A stretch of 64,000 nucleotides of DNA from Gammaproteobacteria bacterium (GCA_027013145.1 JALUXX010000011.1:1-64000), one strand, 5' to 3'; counted from the stretch's first letter, positions 27,677 through 37,708 are shown. A program made the numbers and translations. Notes: generated by a model not told the origin, from the letters alone.

Positions 27677-28346
27677 GGGGTCGGAGTCAACGCCCGGTGG
27701 AAAACCCCGCAAGGCCCCGCCGGGGCCGCAGGGCGGTGACTCCGACCCCGGCGCCCACCGCCGCCTCCGCGCCCGGGGGTCAGAGTCGGCACGCCTCCCG
27801 CCCCGCGGCGCCCCGCCGCTTCCTCCTGCGCGCGCCGACTCCGACCCCGACTCGGCCGCGCGCCGGCTCCGGCTTCGGGGGCGGACGCAGCACCGCAGGA
27901 CAGGGGTCGGAGTCAACGCCCGGCGGAAAACCCCGCAAGGCCCCGCCGGGGCCGCAGGGCGGTGACTCCGGCCCCGGCCCCCACCGCCGCCTCCGCGCCC
28001 GGGGGTCGGAGTCAGCGCCGCAGGAGAGGGGTCGGAGTCAACGCCCGGTGGAAATCCCCGCAAAGCCCCGCCGGGGCCGCGGGGCGGTGACTCCGACCCC
28101 GGCTCCCGCCGCCGCCTCCGTGCCCAGGGGTCAGAGTCGGCACGCCTCCCGCCCCGCAGCGCCCCGCCGCTTCCTCCTAGGCGCGCCGACTCCGACCCCG
28201 ATTTCGCCACTCCGACCCCGACTCGGCCGCGCGCCGGCTCCGGCTTCGGGGGCGGACGCAGCACCGCAGGACAGGGGTCGGAGTCAACGCCCGGTGGAAA
28301 CCGTCGCCAGGCCCCGCCGCGGCTGCGGGGCGGTGACTCCGACCCC
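27677..28346. repeat. Cluster of six 73-bp palindromic repeats between ilvE and glnE
   Basis: This 0.7-kb stretch holds no gene. Six units, each exactly 73 bp, begin GGGGTC(G/A)GAGTC and end GACTCCG(A/G)CCCC. A type (interior ACGCCCGG(T/C)GGAAA ... GGGCGGT): 27677-27749, 27903-27975, 28028-28100, 28274-28346. B type (interior GGCACGCCTCCCGCCCCGC ... TTCCTCCT): 27776-27848, 28127-28199. The order A-B-spacer-A occurs twice, with the same spacer (CTCGGCCGCGCGCCGGCTCC...), so a roughly 300-320-bp block was duplicated. Long open frames across this region are by-products of GC bias. The cluster stops 4 bases short of the glnE stop codon. Confidence 0.92.
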
Positions 28347-28350
28347 CACT

Positions 28351-31266
28351 TCACCCCCCCTCCTCGTCCTCGAGCAGGCGCCGCCAGATCCGGGTCACCC
28401 CCTCGCGCTCGGCGGCGAACGCATTCGCCTCGACCACGGCGGGCCGCTCCTGCAGCGTCAGGCGATGCACGGCGGCGCGATAGGCGCGGTAGGCGTCGGC
28501 CAGAAACGATGCGTCTTCCGGCGGCAGTGCCCCGACCTGCGCCAGGGTCTGCAGCAGCCGCACGTTGTCCGTCCAGGCGAGCAGCTCCGGCGCCCGCGCC
28601 GCCCATGCGAGGACCCCGTATTGCACGATGAACTCGATGTCGGCGATCCCGCCGGGATCCTGCTTGAGGTCGAACCTCCCCGGGTCGCGGGAGCCGAGTT
28701 CGCGGCGCATGCGCGCGCGCATCTCGGCGACGTCGCGCCGCAGCGCCCGCAGGTCGCGCGGGCGGGAGAGCACCTCGCGGCGGATCTCGAGAAACCGCCG
28801 GGCGGGCCCGGGGTCACCCGCGACCGGGCGTGCGCGCACCAGGGCCTGATGTTCCCAGGTCCACGCCGCCTCGCGCTGGTAGTCGGCGAACGCGTCCAGC
28901 GCGGTGACCAGCAGGCCCGAGGCGCCGCTGGGGCGCAACCGGGTGTCGACCTCGTAGAGCGTCCCGGCCGGGGTGTGCGCGGTCAACAGATGGATGATGC
29001 GCTGTGCGAGGCGGGCGAAGAACACGGCGTTGTCGACCGGCAGGCGGCCGTCGGTATGCTGGTCCTCGCCGCGGCTGTCGTGGACGAACACCAGGTCCAG
29101 ATCGGAGCCGTGGCTGAGCTCGATCCCGCCGAGCTTGCCGTAGGCGATGATGGCGAACCCGGCGGCGCGACGCGGCCCGGCGCCGATGCGGTAACCCGGG
29201 GCGCCGTGGCGCGCCGTGAGCCGGTCCCAGGCCAGCTCCAGGGCCGCGCCGAGGACGACCTCCGCGAGTTCGGTGAGCCGGTCGCTGACCACCATGAGAG
29301 GCACCGCTCCGGTCACTTCGGTGGCCGCCACCTGCAGCGCGTGGGCGTGCTTGAAGTGGCGCAGGACCTCCATCTGCTGCTCGAGGTCGTCGGGCGCCAC
29401 CTGCGCCAGCCGTTCGCGCAAGTCCCGCTCCAGCGCGGTCCGCTCGGGCGGGTCGTAGAGCACCCGCGGATCCAGGAGTTCGTCGAGCAGCAGCGGATAG
29501 CGCGCGAGGTAGGCGGCGATCCAGGGACTCGCCGCGCACAGGCGCACGAACTGCGACAACGCCACCGGGTGCTCGACCAGCAGCGCGAGGTAGGCGCTGC
29601 GCCGCGCGACCGCCTCGACGACCGCAAGCGCCCGGCGCAGGGTCTCCTCGGGGTCGGCGCTGCGCCCGGCGGCGGCCAGCAGCAGCGGCATCAGGTGCTG
29701 CAGGCGCGCCGCCCCCTGGGTGTCGAGGTGGCGCGCCGGGCCCTCGCGCAGGCGTTCGACCGTCGCCCGCACCTCCGCGGGCCGCCGATAACCGGCGCGG
29801 GCGAGCGCGGCGTCGGCCTCCCCGGCGCCCAAGGCACCCGCCCAGAGCGCCTCGAGCCCTTCGGCGCCGGCCCCGGCGTCGCGTTGCGGGGCGGCGAACA
29901 CCTGCGCGAACTGCTCCCGCACGCGCGCCCGATGACGTTCCAGATCCCTTTGGAACGGATCCCAATCCGGGTAGCCCATCGACCACGCCAGCCGCAGGCG
30001 CCCGACGTCGTCGGGCGGCAGCACGTGGGTCTGGAGATCCTCGTACTCCTGCAGGCGGTTCTCGACCCGGCGCAGGAAACGGTAGGCGTCGCCGAGCGCC
30101 GTCACGGCGTACGCGGGCAGACAGCGCCTGGCCTCCAGGCGCGCGAGCACCGGCAGGATCGCGCGCGCCCGCAGGTCCGCCTCGCGCCCCCCGCGGATGA
30201 GCTGAAACGCCTGACCGATGAACTCGACCTCGCGGATCCCGCCCGGTCCCAGCTTGACGTTGTCGGCCAGCCCGCGCCGCTCGACCTGGCGGTCGATCAT
30301 CGCCTTCATCTCCCGCAACGACTCGAAGGCGCCGTAGTCGAGGTAGCGGCGATAGACGAACGGGCGCAGCCGCCGCAGCAGCCGCGCGCCGGCGTCACGG
30401 TCGCCCGCCACGGGGCGCGCCTTGATGAGCGCGTAGCGTTCCCATTCGCGCCCCTGCAGTTGGTAGTACTCCTCGATCCGGTCGAAGGCCATTGCCGCCG
30501 GGCCGCTGGCCCCGTAGGGGCGCAGGCGCGTGTCGACCCGGAACACGAAGCCCTCCTCGGTCGTCGCCGCCAGCAGGGCCGTGACCTCGCGCACGAGCTG
30601 CCCGAAGAACTCTTCGTTGCTCAGCCCGCCGCGGCGGCGCGTGGCGCCCTCCTCCGGGTAGGCGAAGATCAGGTCGATGTCGGAGGAGAAGTTCAGTTCC
30701 CCGCCGCCGAGCTTGCCCATGCCGAGCACCACCGGGCGTTGGACCTCGCCCGCGGCCGAACGCGGCGTGCCCAGGCGCCGGCAGAGCCCGCGGTAGGCTT
30801 CGGCGACGGCCGCATCCAGGCAGACCTCGGCGAGCGCGGTGAGATCGGCCAGCGTCTCGGCCAGCGGCGCCCACCCCGCCAGGTCGCGCCAGGCGATGCG
30901 CACCATGTGACGGCGGCGGAAGCGGCGCAGCCGCACCGGCAGCGGCGTGCGCGGCTCGAAGACAGCGAACAGTCGTGCGTAGTCTCCGACGGCAAAATCA
31001 CCCAACAGCTCGCCGGAGTCGAGCAGCGCCGCCGGCAGCGCGGGGTCACGTTCACACGCGCGGGCGACGAAGCCGCTGCACGCCCAGACCCCCTGCAGCG
31101 TCCGTACGAAGTGCGGATCCCCCGGAATCCGCACCCGCTGCGCCCGCGCCGCCGCGCGGTAATCGTCCCAGGCGCGTAGGGCGTCATCGCGCAGCGGGGC
31201 AGGCAGGTCCACCGCGGAGGGAGGCGGCGCATGCGCCGCCCTGCGATCGTCTACCGCCCGAATCAC
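28351..31266 (-). CDS. glnE: Bifunctional glutamine synthetase adenylyltransferase/adenylyl-removing enzyme
   Basis: GlnE adenylylates and deadenylylates glutamine synthetase in response to PII state and glutamine. The 971-residue protein has two nucleotidyltransferase domains: the N-terminal (removing) one with GMGKLGGGELNFSSDIDLIF at about 182-201, and the C-terminal (adding) one with YGKLGGIELSHGSDLDLVF at about 705-723. Each is followed by a helical regulatory domain. The start is ambiguous: I chose the GTG at 31264-31266, with GGGGAA about 10 bases upstream, because upstream codons run into repeat-derived sequence. It is monocistronic and flanked on both sides by repeat arrays. Confidence 0.95.
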   Translation of the reverse strand: MIRAVDDRRAAHAPPPSAVDLPAPLRDDALRAWDDYRAAARAQRVRIPGDPHFVRTLQGVWACSGFVARACERDPALPAALLDSGELLGDFAVGDYARLFAVFEPRTPLPVRLRRFRRRHMVRIAWRDLAGWAPLAETLADLTALAEVCLDAAVAEAYRGLCRRLGTPRSAAGEVQRPVVLGMGKLGGGELNFSSDIDLIFAYPEEGATRRRGGLSNEEFFGQLVREVTALLAATTEEGFVFRVDTRLRPYGASGPAAMAFDRIEEYYQLQGREWERYALIKARPVAGDRDAGARLLRRLRPFVYRRYLDYGAFESLREMKAMIDRQVERRGLADNVKLGPGGIREVEFIGQAFQLIRGGREADLRARAILPVLARLEARRCLPAYAVTALGDAYRFLRRVENRLQEYEDLQTHVLPPDDVGRLRLAWSMGYPDWDPFQRDLERHRARVREQFAQVFAAPQRDAGAGAEGLEALWAGALGAGEADAALARAGYRRPAEVRATVERLREGPARHLDTQGAARLQHLMPLLLAAAGRSADPEETLRRALAVVEAVARRSAYLALLVEHPVALSQFVRLCAASPWIAAYLARYPLLLDELLDPRVLYDPPERTALERDLRERLAQVAPDDLEQQMEVLRHFKHAHALQVAATEVTGAVPLMVVSDRLTELAEVVLGAALELAWDRLTARHGAPGYRIGAGPRRAAGFAIIAYGKLGGIELSHGSDLDLVFVHDSRGEDQHTDGRLPVDNAVFFARLAQRIIHLLTAHTPAGTLYEVDTRLRPSGASGLLVTALDAFADYQREAAWTWEHQALVRARPVAGDPGPARRFLEIRREVLSRPRDLRALRRDVAEMRARMRRELGSRDPGRFDLKQDPGGIADIEFIVQYGVLAWAARAPELLAWTDNVRLLQTLAQVGALPPEDASFLADAYRAYRAAVHRLTLQERPAVVEANAFAAEREGVTRIWRRLLEDEEGG

Positions 31267-31359
31267 GGCCTGTGAGTTCCCCGCCGCCCCATGGGAATTC
31301 AGGGTACCCCAAACGAGGATCCCGGGCGCGACCGCAAACCCGATCGGCGCGCCGGATCG

Positions 31360-31600
31360 ACGGCCTCGGCCGGGCAAGCCCGGCCCTACAATGCCGACGA
31401 CGCGGGATCCAAACGGCGTTGCCCTGGTCGACGACCTCGGCCGGGCAAGCCCGGCCCTACCCTGCATCCCACGCCGACCCGGGCACCCGTAGGGCGGGCC
31501 TCGGCCCGCCGACGACGTTCGATCCGAACAGCGTCGGACCAAGCAGCGGCCTCGGCCGGGCAAGCACGGCCCTACAACGGCGACCACGCCGGATTCAAAC
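31360..31600. repeat. REP/BIME-like palindromic array between glnE and groEL
   Basis: There is no gene here. It contains GGCCGGGCAAGCCCGGCCCTAC units (about 31370, 31440, 31555, the last with one mismatch) and one GTAGGGCGGGCCTCGGCCCGCC unit (about 31490). The linkers are ones seen in the other arrays. It lies between the groEL terminator and the glnE start. Confidence 0.82.
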
Positions 31601-31609
31601 CATGCGGCG

Positions 31610-31636
31610 AAAAAAAGCCCCGCCTTGCGGCGGGGC
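31610..31636 (-). terminator. Rho-independent terminator of groSL
   Basis: On the minus strand, GCCCCGCCGCAAGGCGGGGC forms a stem with a short loop and is followed by a run of seven T residues. It lies 27 bases after the groEL stop, so it should end the groS-groEL transcript. Confidence 0.93.
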
Positions 31637-31662
31637 CCGGTGGTCGCATCCCGCGACCGGTG

Positions 31663-33345
<1,683 letters not shown>

Positions 33346-33636
33346 TCACTTCTCGACGACGCCCATGATGTCCTCTTCGCGCATCACGAGCAGTTCCTGG
33401 CCGTTGAGCTTCACCTCGGTCCCGGAGTACTTCCCGAACAGGACCCGGTCGCCCGCCTTGACGTCCAGCGGACGGATGTCGCCGCTCTCGAGCAGCTTGC
33501 CCTTGCCCACGGCGACCACCTCGCCCTGAATGGGCTTCTCAGCGGCCGTGTCGGGGATCACGATCCCGCCCGGACTGGTCCGCTCCTCCTCCATGCGCTT
33601 GACGATTACGCGATCGTGTAAGGGACGAATATTCAT
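33346..33636 (-). CDS. groS: Co-chaperonin GroES (Hsp10)
   Basis: The 96-residue lid protein for Gro[31 protein letters not shown] contains the mobile loop that docks on GroEL, and [27 protein letters not shown] ends the beta-barrel. The ATG at 33634-33636 has a perfect AAGGAG box 9 bases upstream. It is first in the groS-groL operon and is preceded by a CIRCE element and a sigma-70-type promoter. Confidence 0.99.
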   Translation of the reverse strand: MNIRPLHDRVIVKRMEEERTSPGGIVIPDTAAEKPIQGEVVAVGKGKLLESGDIRPLDVKAGDRVLFGKYSGTEVKLNGQELLVMREEDIMGVVEK

Positions 33637-33697
33637 CACTTTGATCTCCTTGAAAAACCGCAGCTTATACAGCCTTGGGTGGTACGGGCGGCGCCTG

Positions 33698-33724
33698 TTA
33701 GCACTCATCCCGGATGAGTGCTAA
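33698..33724. promoter_or_regulatory. CIRCE operator (HrcA-binding site) of groSL
   Basis: An exact TTAGCACTC-N9-GAGTGCTAA inverted repeat, the consensus CIRCE element. It lies just upstream of groS and overlaps the end of the -10 box, so bound HrcA would block transcription until heat or misfolded protein titrates GroEL. The hrcA gene itself is not in the window. Confidence 0.97.
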
Positions 33725-33751
33725 TCATAGTCGCGATTCTGTGGGAGTCAA
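33724..33751 (-). promoter_or_regulatory. Sigma-70-type promoter of groSL
   Basis: On the minus strand, TTGACT (33746-33751) and TATGAT (33724-33729) are separated by 16 bases. The -10 hexamer abuts and shares one base with the CIRCE operator. No sigma-32-type heat-shock promoter is evident at this position. Confidence 0.75.
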
Positions 33752-33764
33752 GACGGGGAGGGCG

Positions 33765-34235
33765 TCACCGAGGCCCGGGACCGCAGTCGTCGTCCTCGCG
33801 CCGGAACTCGCCCTCGATGACGCGCGGCCCCCTGCCCTCCCCCGGGGGGCCGCCGCCCGGCCCCCGGCGGACGACGACGCCGCCCCGGGCCAGGAACCAG
33901 CGCACCGCGGCGCGGCGCACCGGCGGGATCAGGGCGAGGAAGCCGATCGTGTCGGTAATGAACCCCGGGGTCAGCAGGAGCGCGCCGCCGACCAGCACCA
34001 CCGCTCCCTCGAGCAACTCCTCCGCGGGCATCTCGCCACGGGCAAGACTCGCCTGGAGACGGCGCATCGTCGACAGCCCCTGGCTGCGCATGAGCATGGC
34101 GCCCAGCACCGCCGTGAATACGCAGAGCGAGATCGTGGGAATGGCGCCGATGAGGCTGCCCACCCGGATCAGGACGTAGATCTCCGCCAGCGGGAACAGC
34201 AGGAACAGTGCGAGAAGCCAGGGCAACGGGTTCAT
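33765..34235 (-). CDS. fxsA: FxsA family membrane protein
   Basis: A 156-residue inner membrane protein. Hydrophobic segments cover most of the first 120 residues (WLLALFLLFPLAEIYVLIRVG, LCVFTAVLGAMLM, GAVVLVGGALLLTPGFITDTIGFLALIP). LLTPGFITDTIGFLLL-like sequence is the family signature. A Gly/Pro/Arg-rich cytoplasmic tail follows. In E. coli FxsA relieves exclusion of phage T7 by F plasmids, but its native function is unknown. It is upstream of groS on the same strand, as in E. coli. Confidence 0.92.
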   Translation of the reverse strand: MNPLPWLLALFLLFPLAEIYVLIRVGSLIGAIPTISLCVFTAVLGAMLMRSQGLSTMRRLQASLARGEMPAEELLEGAVVLVGGALLLTPGFITDTIGFLALIPPVRRAAVRWFLARGGVVVRRGPGGGPPGEGRGPRVIEGEFRREDDDCGPGPR

Positions 34236-34342
34236 CGGCGGGGCCGGACGCGGATACGGCCGTGGCGGCCGATGACAGGGTGAGAGGGGCAGGATACGCT
34301 CTCCGGGGCCAACGCGCCAACCGGCGCGATCGGGAGCGGAAT

Positions 34343-34669
34343 ATGTCGCAAGGCTATCTCGTCGTATTGTGCACGTGCCCGGATCGCGAGAGCGCGATGC
34401 GCATCGCCGATGCGCTGCTCGACCGCCGCCAGGCCGCCTGCGTGAACGTCCTGCCGGGCGTCGTCTCCGTCTACGAATGGGAGGGTGCGCGCCAACACGA
34501 CGAGGAAGTCCTCGCCGTCATCAAGACGCGCGCCGATGCGTTTTCGGCGGTGGAGGAGACCGTCCGTACCTTACACCCTTATGAACTGCCGGAAATCGTG
34601 GCGGTCTCAATCACCAAGGGGTTTGCGCCCTATCTGAACTGGATCGACCGTAGCGTGCCACCGACATGA
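34343..34669 (+). CDS. cutA: Divalent cation tolerance protein CutA
   Basis: The 108-residue CutA1 trimer-forming protein. Sequence blocks are VVLCTCPDRESAMRIADALLDRRQAACVNVLPGV, YEWEGARQHDEEVLAVIKTR and HPYELPEIVAVSITKGFAPYLNWI. CutA is linked to copper tolerance in E. coli, with a PII-like fold and unclear molecular action. The ATG at 34343 is preceded by GGGAGCGGA. Its TGA stop overlaps the dsbD start (ATGA), as is common for cutA-dsbD pairs. Confidence 0.95.
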   Translation: MSQGYLVVLCTCPDRESAMRIADALLDRRQAACVNVLPGVVSVYEWEGARQHDEEVLAVIKTRADAFSAVEETVRTLHPYELPEIVAVSITKGFAPYLNWIDRSVPPT

Positions 34670-36621
34670 ACCGACTGTGCCGTTCCGCCGCCCTGCTGAT
34701 CGCCTTGCTGCTCGCGCTGCCCGCGGCCGCCGTTGCCGACACGCCGGCGTCCAACCTCGGCCAGAGCCTCGGCCTAAGCACCGAGAACCGCTTTTTGCCC
34801 GCGGACCAGGCCTTCCACCTCAGCGCCCGGGTCGTCGGCGCGGACACCATCGCCGCGCACTGGAAGATCGCCGACGGCTATTACATGTACCGCCACCGGT
34901 TCCACTTCCGCGTGCTCCAGGGCTCGGGCGTGCGCATCGGCAAGGTCGAACTGCCGCGCGGCAAGATGAAGGACGACGGCACCTTCGGCCGGGTGGAGGT
35001 CTTCTATCACGAGGTCACCGCGCGCGTCCCGATCGTGCGCAGCGGGACCGCCGCCTCCGCCCCGGAGAAGGTGACGCTGCAGTTCGTCTACCAGGGTTGC
35101 GCCGAGCAGGGCATCTGCTACCCGCCGATCACCCGCGAGCGCACGTTCGTCCTGCCGGTGGCGACCGCCGCGTCCGGCGCGTCACCGACCGCGTCGCCTA
35201 CCGCGGCACCGGGCGCGGCAGCGGGCGCGGCGGGGGCGATACCCGCGGGCACGGCTGCGCCGGCACCGGCCGTCGCACCGGCACCGGCCGCGCCCGTCTC
35301 CGAGCAGGACCGCCTCGCGCACCTCCTGGTCACCGGGCACCTGTGGATCACGCTGCCCACGTTCTTCGGACTCGGCCTGCTCCTCGCCTTCACCCCGTGC
35401 GTCTTCCCGATGATTCCGATTCTGTCGGGGATCCTGGTGGGGCAGGGGAAGGAACTGCGGGCGGGGCGCGGCTTCTCGCTCTCGCTGGTCTACGTGCTGG
35501 CGATGGCGGCGACCTACACCGCGGCGGGCGTCGTCGCCGCGCTGTTCGGTCAGAACCTGCAGGCGACGCTGCAGAACCCGTGGGTCCTGTGGGCCTTCGC
35601 GCTCGTGTTCGTGTTTCTCGCGCTGTGCATGTTCGGCTGCTACGACCTGCAGGTGCCCTCGTTCCTGCAGAGCCGAATCACCGCAGTCAGCAACCGCCAG
35701 AAGGGCGGCACCTTCGCCGGGGTCGCGGTCATGGGCGTGCTCTCGGCGCTGATCGTCGGTCCCTGCGTCGCCGCGCCGCTGGCGGGCGCGCTGATCGTCA
35801 TCGGCCAGACCGGCGACCCGGTCCTCGGAGGGCTCGCGTTGTTCAGCCTCAGCCTCGGGATGGGCGCCCCGCTGCTGCTCGTCGGCGCCTCCGCGGGCAC
35901 GCTGCTGCCCAAGGCCGGCCCGTGGATGGACGTGATCAAGGGCGTGTTCGGGGTGATGCTCCTGGCCGTCGCGATCTACATCCTCGAACGGATCCTGCCG
36001 GCCCCGGTCATCCTCGCCCTGTGGGCCGTGCTGTTGATCACTTCGGCCATCTATATGGGGGCGCTGGACTCCCTCGCACCGGGCGTATCGGGGTGGCGCC
36101 GCCTGTGGAAGGGGCTCGGGCTGGTGATGCTGCTCTACGGCGCGCTGCTGATGGTCGGCGCGGCCACCGGCGGCAGCGATCCGCTGCGCCCGTTGCAGGC
36201 GTTTTCGGTCACGGCGGGCGTACACGGAGGCGGCGCGGAATCGGCGCGAATGCAGTTCCGCCGCGTCTCCGGAGTCGACGGGCTCGACCGCGCCCTGGCC
36301 GCGGCCCGCGCCCAGGGCAGGCCGGTGATGCTCGACTTCTATGCCGACTGGTGCATCTCCTGCAAGGAACTGGAGAAGTACACTTTCTCCGACCCCAAGG
36401 TCCGGCAGGCGCTGGCGGGCGTGGAGCTGCTGCAGGCCGACGTCACGCCCTGGAACGCGCAGGACCAGGCGCTGGCACACAAATTCGGCCTCCTCGGCCC
36501 GCCGGCGATCCTGTTCTTCACACCGGACGGGCGCGAGCTGCGCAACTACCGGGTGATCGGCTTCATGGATCCGCAGAAGTTCCGCGCGCACCTCGAAGAG
36601 GCCCTGCGCGCCGCGTCGTAA
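34666..36621 (+). CDS. dsbD: Thiol:disulfide interchange protein DsbD
   Basis: A 651-residue electron relay carrying reducing power from cytoplasmic thioredoxin to the periplasm. A signal peptide (MNRLCRSAALLIALLLALPAAAVA) is followed by the alpha domain with a redox cysteine pair in QGCAEQGICYPP. An unusually Ala/Pro/Gly-rich linker (about residues 165-215) leads into eight membrane helices with cysteines in FTPCVFPM and GPCVAAPL. The C-terminal thioredoxin-like gamma domain has DWCISCKELEKY. Likely clients are DsbC and cytochrome c maturation proteins. It is translationally coupled to cutA. Confidence 0.97.
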   Translation: MNRLCRSAALLIALLLALPAAAVADTPASNLGQSLGLSTENRFLPADQAFHLSARVVGADTIAAHWKIADGYYMYRHRFHFRVLQGSGVRIGKVELPRGKMKDDGTFGRVEVFYHEVTARVPIVRSGTAASAPEKVTLQFVYQGCAEQGICYPPITRERTFVLPVATAASGASPTASPTAAPGAAAGAAGAIPAGTAAPAPAVAPAPAAPVSEQDRLAHLLVTGHLWITLPTFFGLGLLLAFTPCVFPMIPILSGILVGQGKELRAGRGFSLSLVYVLAMAATYTAAGVVAALFGQNLQATLQNPWVLWAFALVFVFLALCMFGCYDLQVPSFLQSRITAVSNRQKGGTFAGVAVMGVLSALIVGPCVAAPLAGALIVIGQTGDPVLGGLALFSLSLGMGAPLLLVGASAGTLLPKAGPWMDVIKGVFGVMLLAVAIYILERILPAPVILALWAVLLITSAIYMGALDSLAPGVSGWRRLWKGLGLVMLLYGALLMVGAATGGSDPLRPLQAFSVTAGVHGGGAESARMQFRRVSGVDGLDRALAAARAQGRPVMLDFYADWCISCKELEKYTFSDPKVRQALAGVELLQADVTPWNAQDQALAHKFGLLGPPAILFFTPDGRELRNYRVIGFMDPQKFRAHLEEALRAAS

Positions 36622-36673
36622 GCTCCGCGCCACGCGCGCCCGGGGGTCCGGAATCCGCGCCCGGCGGGGCACC

Positions 36674-36890
36674 GTAGGGCGGGCCTTGGTCCGCCGGCGA
36701 CGCCTCGCCGAAACCCCGTCGGCCCGATCCAGGGCGCCGGCCGGGCAAGCCCGGCCCTACCCCATGATTCACACGCCGATGGGGCATCCGTAGGGCGGGC
36801 CTTGGCCCGCCGGCGACGTCTCGCCGAGACCCCATCGGTCCGATCCAGGGCGCCGGCCGGGTAAGCCCGGCCCTACCCTCGGAGGCCGTC
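36674..36890. repeat. REP/BIME-like array, two units of 116-bp period
   Basis: GTAGGGCGGGCCTTGG heads start at 36674 and 36790, exactly 116 bases apart. Each is followed by the linker CGCCTCGCCGAAACCCC (second copy CGTCTCGCCGAGACCCC) and an inverted GGCCGGG..CCCGGCCCTAC unit. The block is nearly identical to the array at 37742-38118, on the other side of the toxin-antitoxin genes. Confidence 0.88.
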
Positions 36891-36915
36891 GCCCGTCGCG
36901 TGCCGGATACCGCGC

Positions 36916-37302
36916 TCACGACAGGGCGTCGACGGTCTTGACGCCGTACTGTCCCAGCATCCGGTCGCCGGTCACGAGGTCGAGTCCTTCGGCCTGGGCC
37001 TGCGCGATCAGCATCCGATCGAACGGATCGCGGTGCAGGGGCGGAAGCTCCCCCGCCCGCTCACCGTGGAAGAACGAGATGGCGAGCTTCTCGAACCCCT
37101 CCTCCTCCACCACCCCATCCAGGTCATCCGGCGCTTCGAGCCGACCGAGTGCCTTTTTGATGGAGATCTCCCATGCGCTCGCGCTGCTCACGATGACCGC
37201 GTTGTGCGGGTCGGCGATGAGCGCGCGGGCCCCCGGGCCGAGCTGCGGGCTGTCGGCGAGCCACCACAGCAGTACGTGCGTATCGAGCAGCAACCGCCTC
37301 AT
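36916..37302 (-). CDS. vapC: VapC-family PIN-domain toxin
   Basis: A 128-residue PIN-domain ribonuclease toxin. The acidic Mg2+ site is visible: Asp7 (LLLDTHVLLWWL), the Glu in SASAWEISIKK and the Asp in RDPFDRMLIAQAQAE. It resembles the Sll0205-type VapC group that pairs with Phd/YefM-like antitoxins. The start overlaps the end of the antitoxin gene (37299-37302), indicating coupled synthesis. When free of antitoxin, such toxins cut specific RNAs and stop growth. REP arrays flank the module on both sides. Confidence 0.9.
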   Translation of the reverse strand: MRRLLLDTHVLLWWLADSPQLGPGARALIADPHNAVIVSSASAWEISIKKALGRLEAPDDLDGVVEEEGFEKLAISFFHGERAGELPPLHRDPFDRMLIAQAQAEGLDLVTGDRMLGQYGVKTVDALS

Positions 37303-37541
37303 CGCCCGCCTTCAAAGTCCGCGATCACATCGGGCGGCGTGGCATCGAAATCGGGCGCAATCTTGATCCTGCCCTTGAAGCGACCTGGTTTGCGTTTGCG
37401 TCGCAGCTCCCGGTGCGGCAGGAGATCGAGGTAGGGTTTACCGGCCTTGGCGATCACCACCTGCTCCCCTTTCCACACCAGTTCTCCCAGTTCCGAGAGG
37501 CGGGATTTGGCTTCGTGCATGTTGACCTGTTTCTTGCTCAT
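37299..37541 (-). CDS. Phd/YefM-type antitoxin
   Basis: An 80-residue antitoxin with the N-terminal Phd DNA-binding fold (VNMHEAKSRLSELGELVWKGEQVVIAKAGKPYLDLLP) and a basic then acidic C-terminal tail (RKRKPGRFKGRIKIAPDFDATPPDVIADFEGG) expected to wrap the toxin. The ATG at 37539-37541 is preceded by a weak GGCG box. It lies upstream of the PIN toxin gene with a 4-base overlap. Two palindromes directly upstream are good candidates for its autorepression sites. Confidence 0.9.
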   Translation of the reverse strand: MSKKQVNMHEAKSRLSELGELVWKGEQVVIAKAGKPYLDLLPHRELRRKRKPGRFKGRIKIAPDFDATPPDVIADFEGGR

Positions 37542-37571
37542 CGCCGGATCTGCCCATACGAGTGTTGAGCT

Positions 37572-37604
37572 TAGCTAAGTTTAGCTATATGCGTTCCGGA
37601 ACGC
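37572..37604. promoter_or_regulatory. Probable operator of the Phd/VapC module: two adjacent palindromes
   Basis: TAGCTAA-GT-TTAGCTA (37572-37587) is a perfect 7-bp inverted repeat with a 2-base spacer, and GCGTTCCGGAACGC (37591-37604) is a perfect 14-bp palindrome. Both lie 30-65 bases upstream of the antitoxin ATG in an AT-richer patch. This is where toxin-antitoxin complexes usually bind. Binding is inferred, not shown. Confidence 0.6.
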
Positions 37605-37635
37605 AATCGCCTCCGGGGACCGCCGCCGCATGAGA

Positions 37636-37708
37636 GGGGTCGGAGTCAGCGCCCGGGGGAAAACGCCGCGGGGCCCTGCCGCGGCTGAGGGGCGGTGACT
37701 CCGACCCC
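37636..37708. repeat. 73-bp palindromic repeat (GGGGTCGGAGTC family, A type)
   Basis: It begins GGGGTCGGAGTCAGCGCCCG, ends GGTGACTCCGACCCC and is exactly 73 bp. The interior GGGGGAAAACGCCGCGGGGC matches the A units of the cluster at 27677-28346. Confidence 0.88.

Noticed and set aside
15690-28346. Possible CRISPR array from the regularly repeated units
   Set aside because: The units are long palindromic elements with inverted ends and repeated (not unique) spacers, and no cas genes are nearby.
27598-31179. Very long plus-strand open frame (over 1,100 codons) across the repeat cluster and glnE
   Set aside because: It is antisense to glnE and translates to Arg/Pro/Gly-rich low-complexity sequence. 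It is a by-product of high GC, and half of it consists of the 73-bp repeats.
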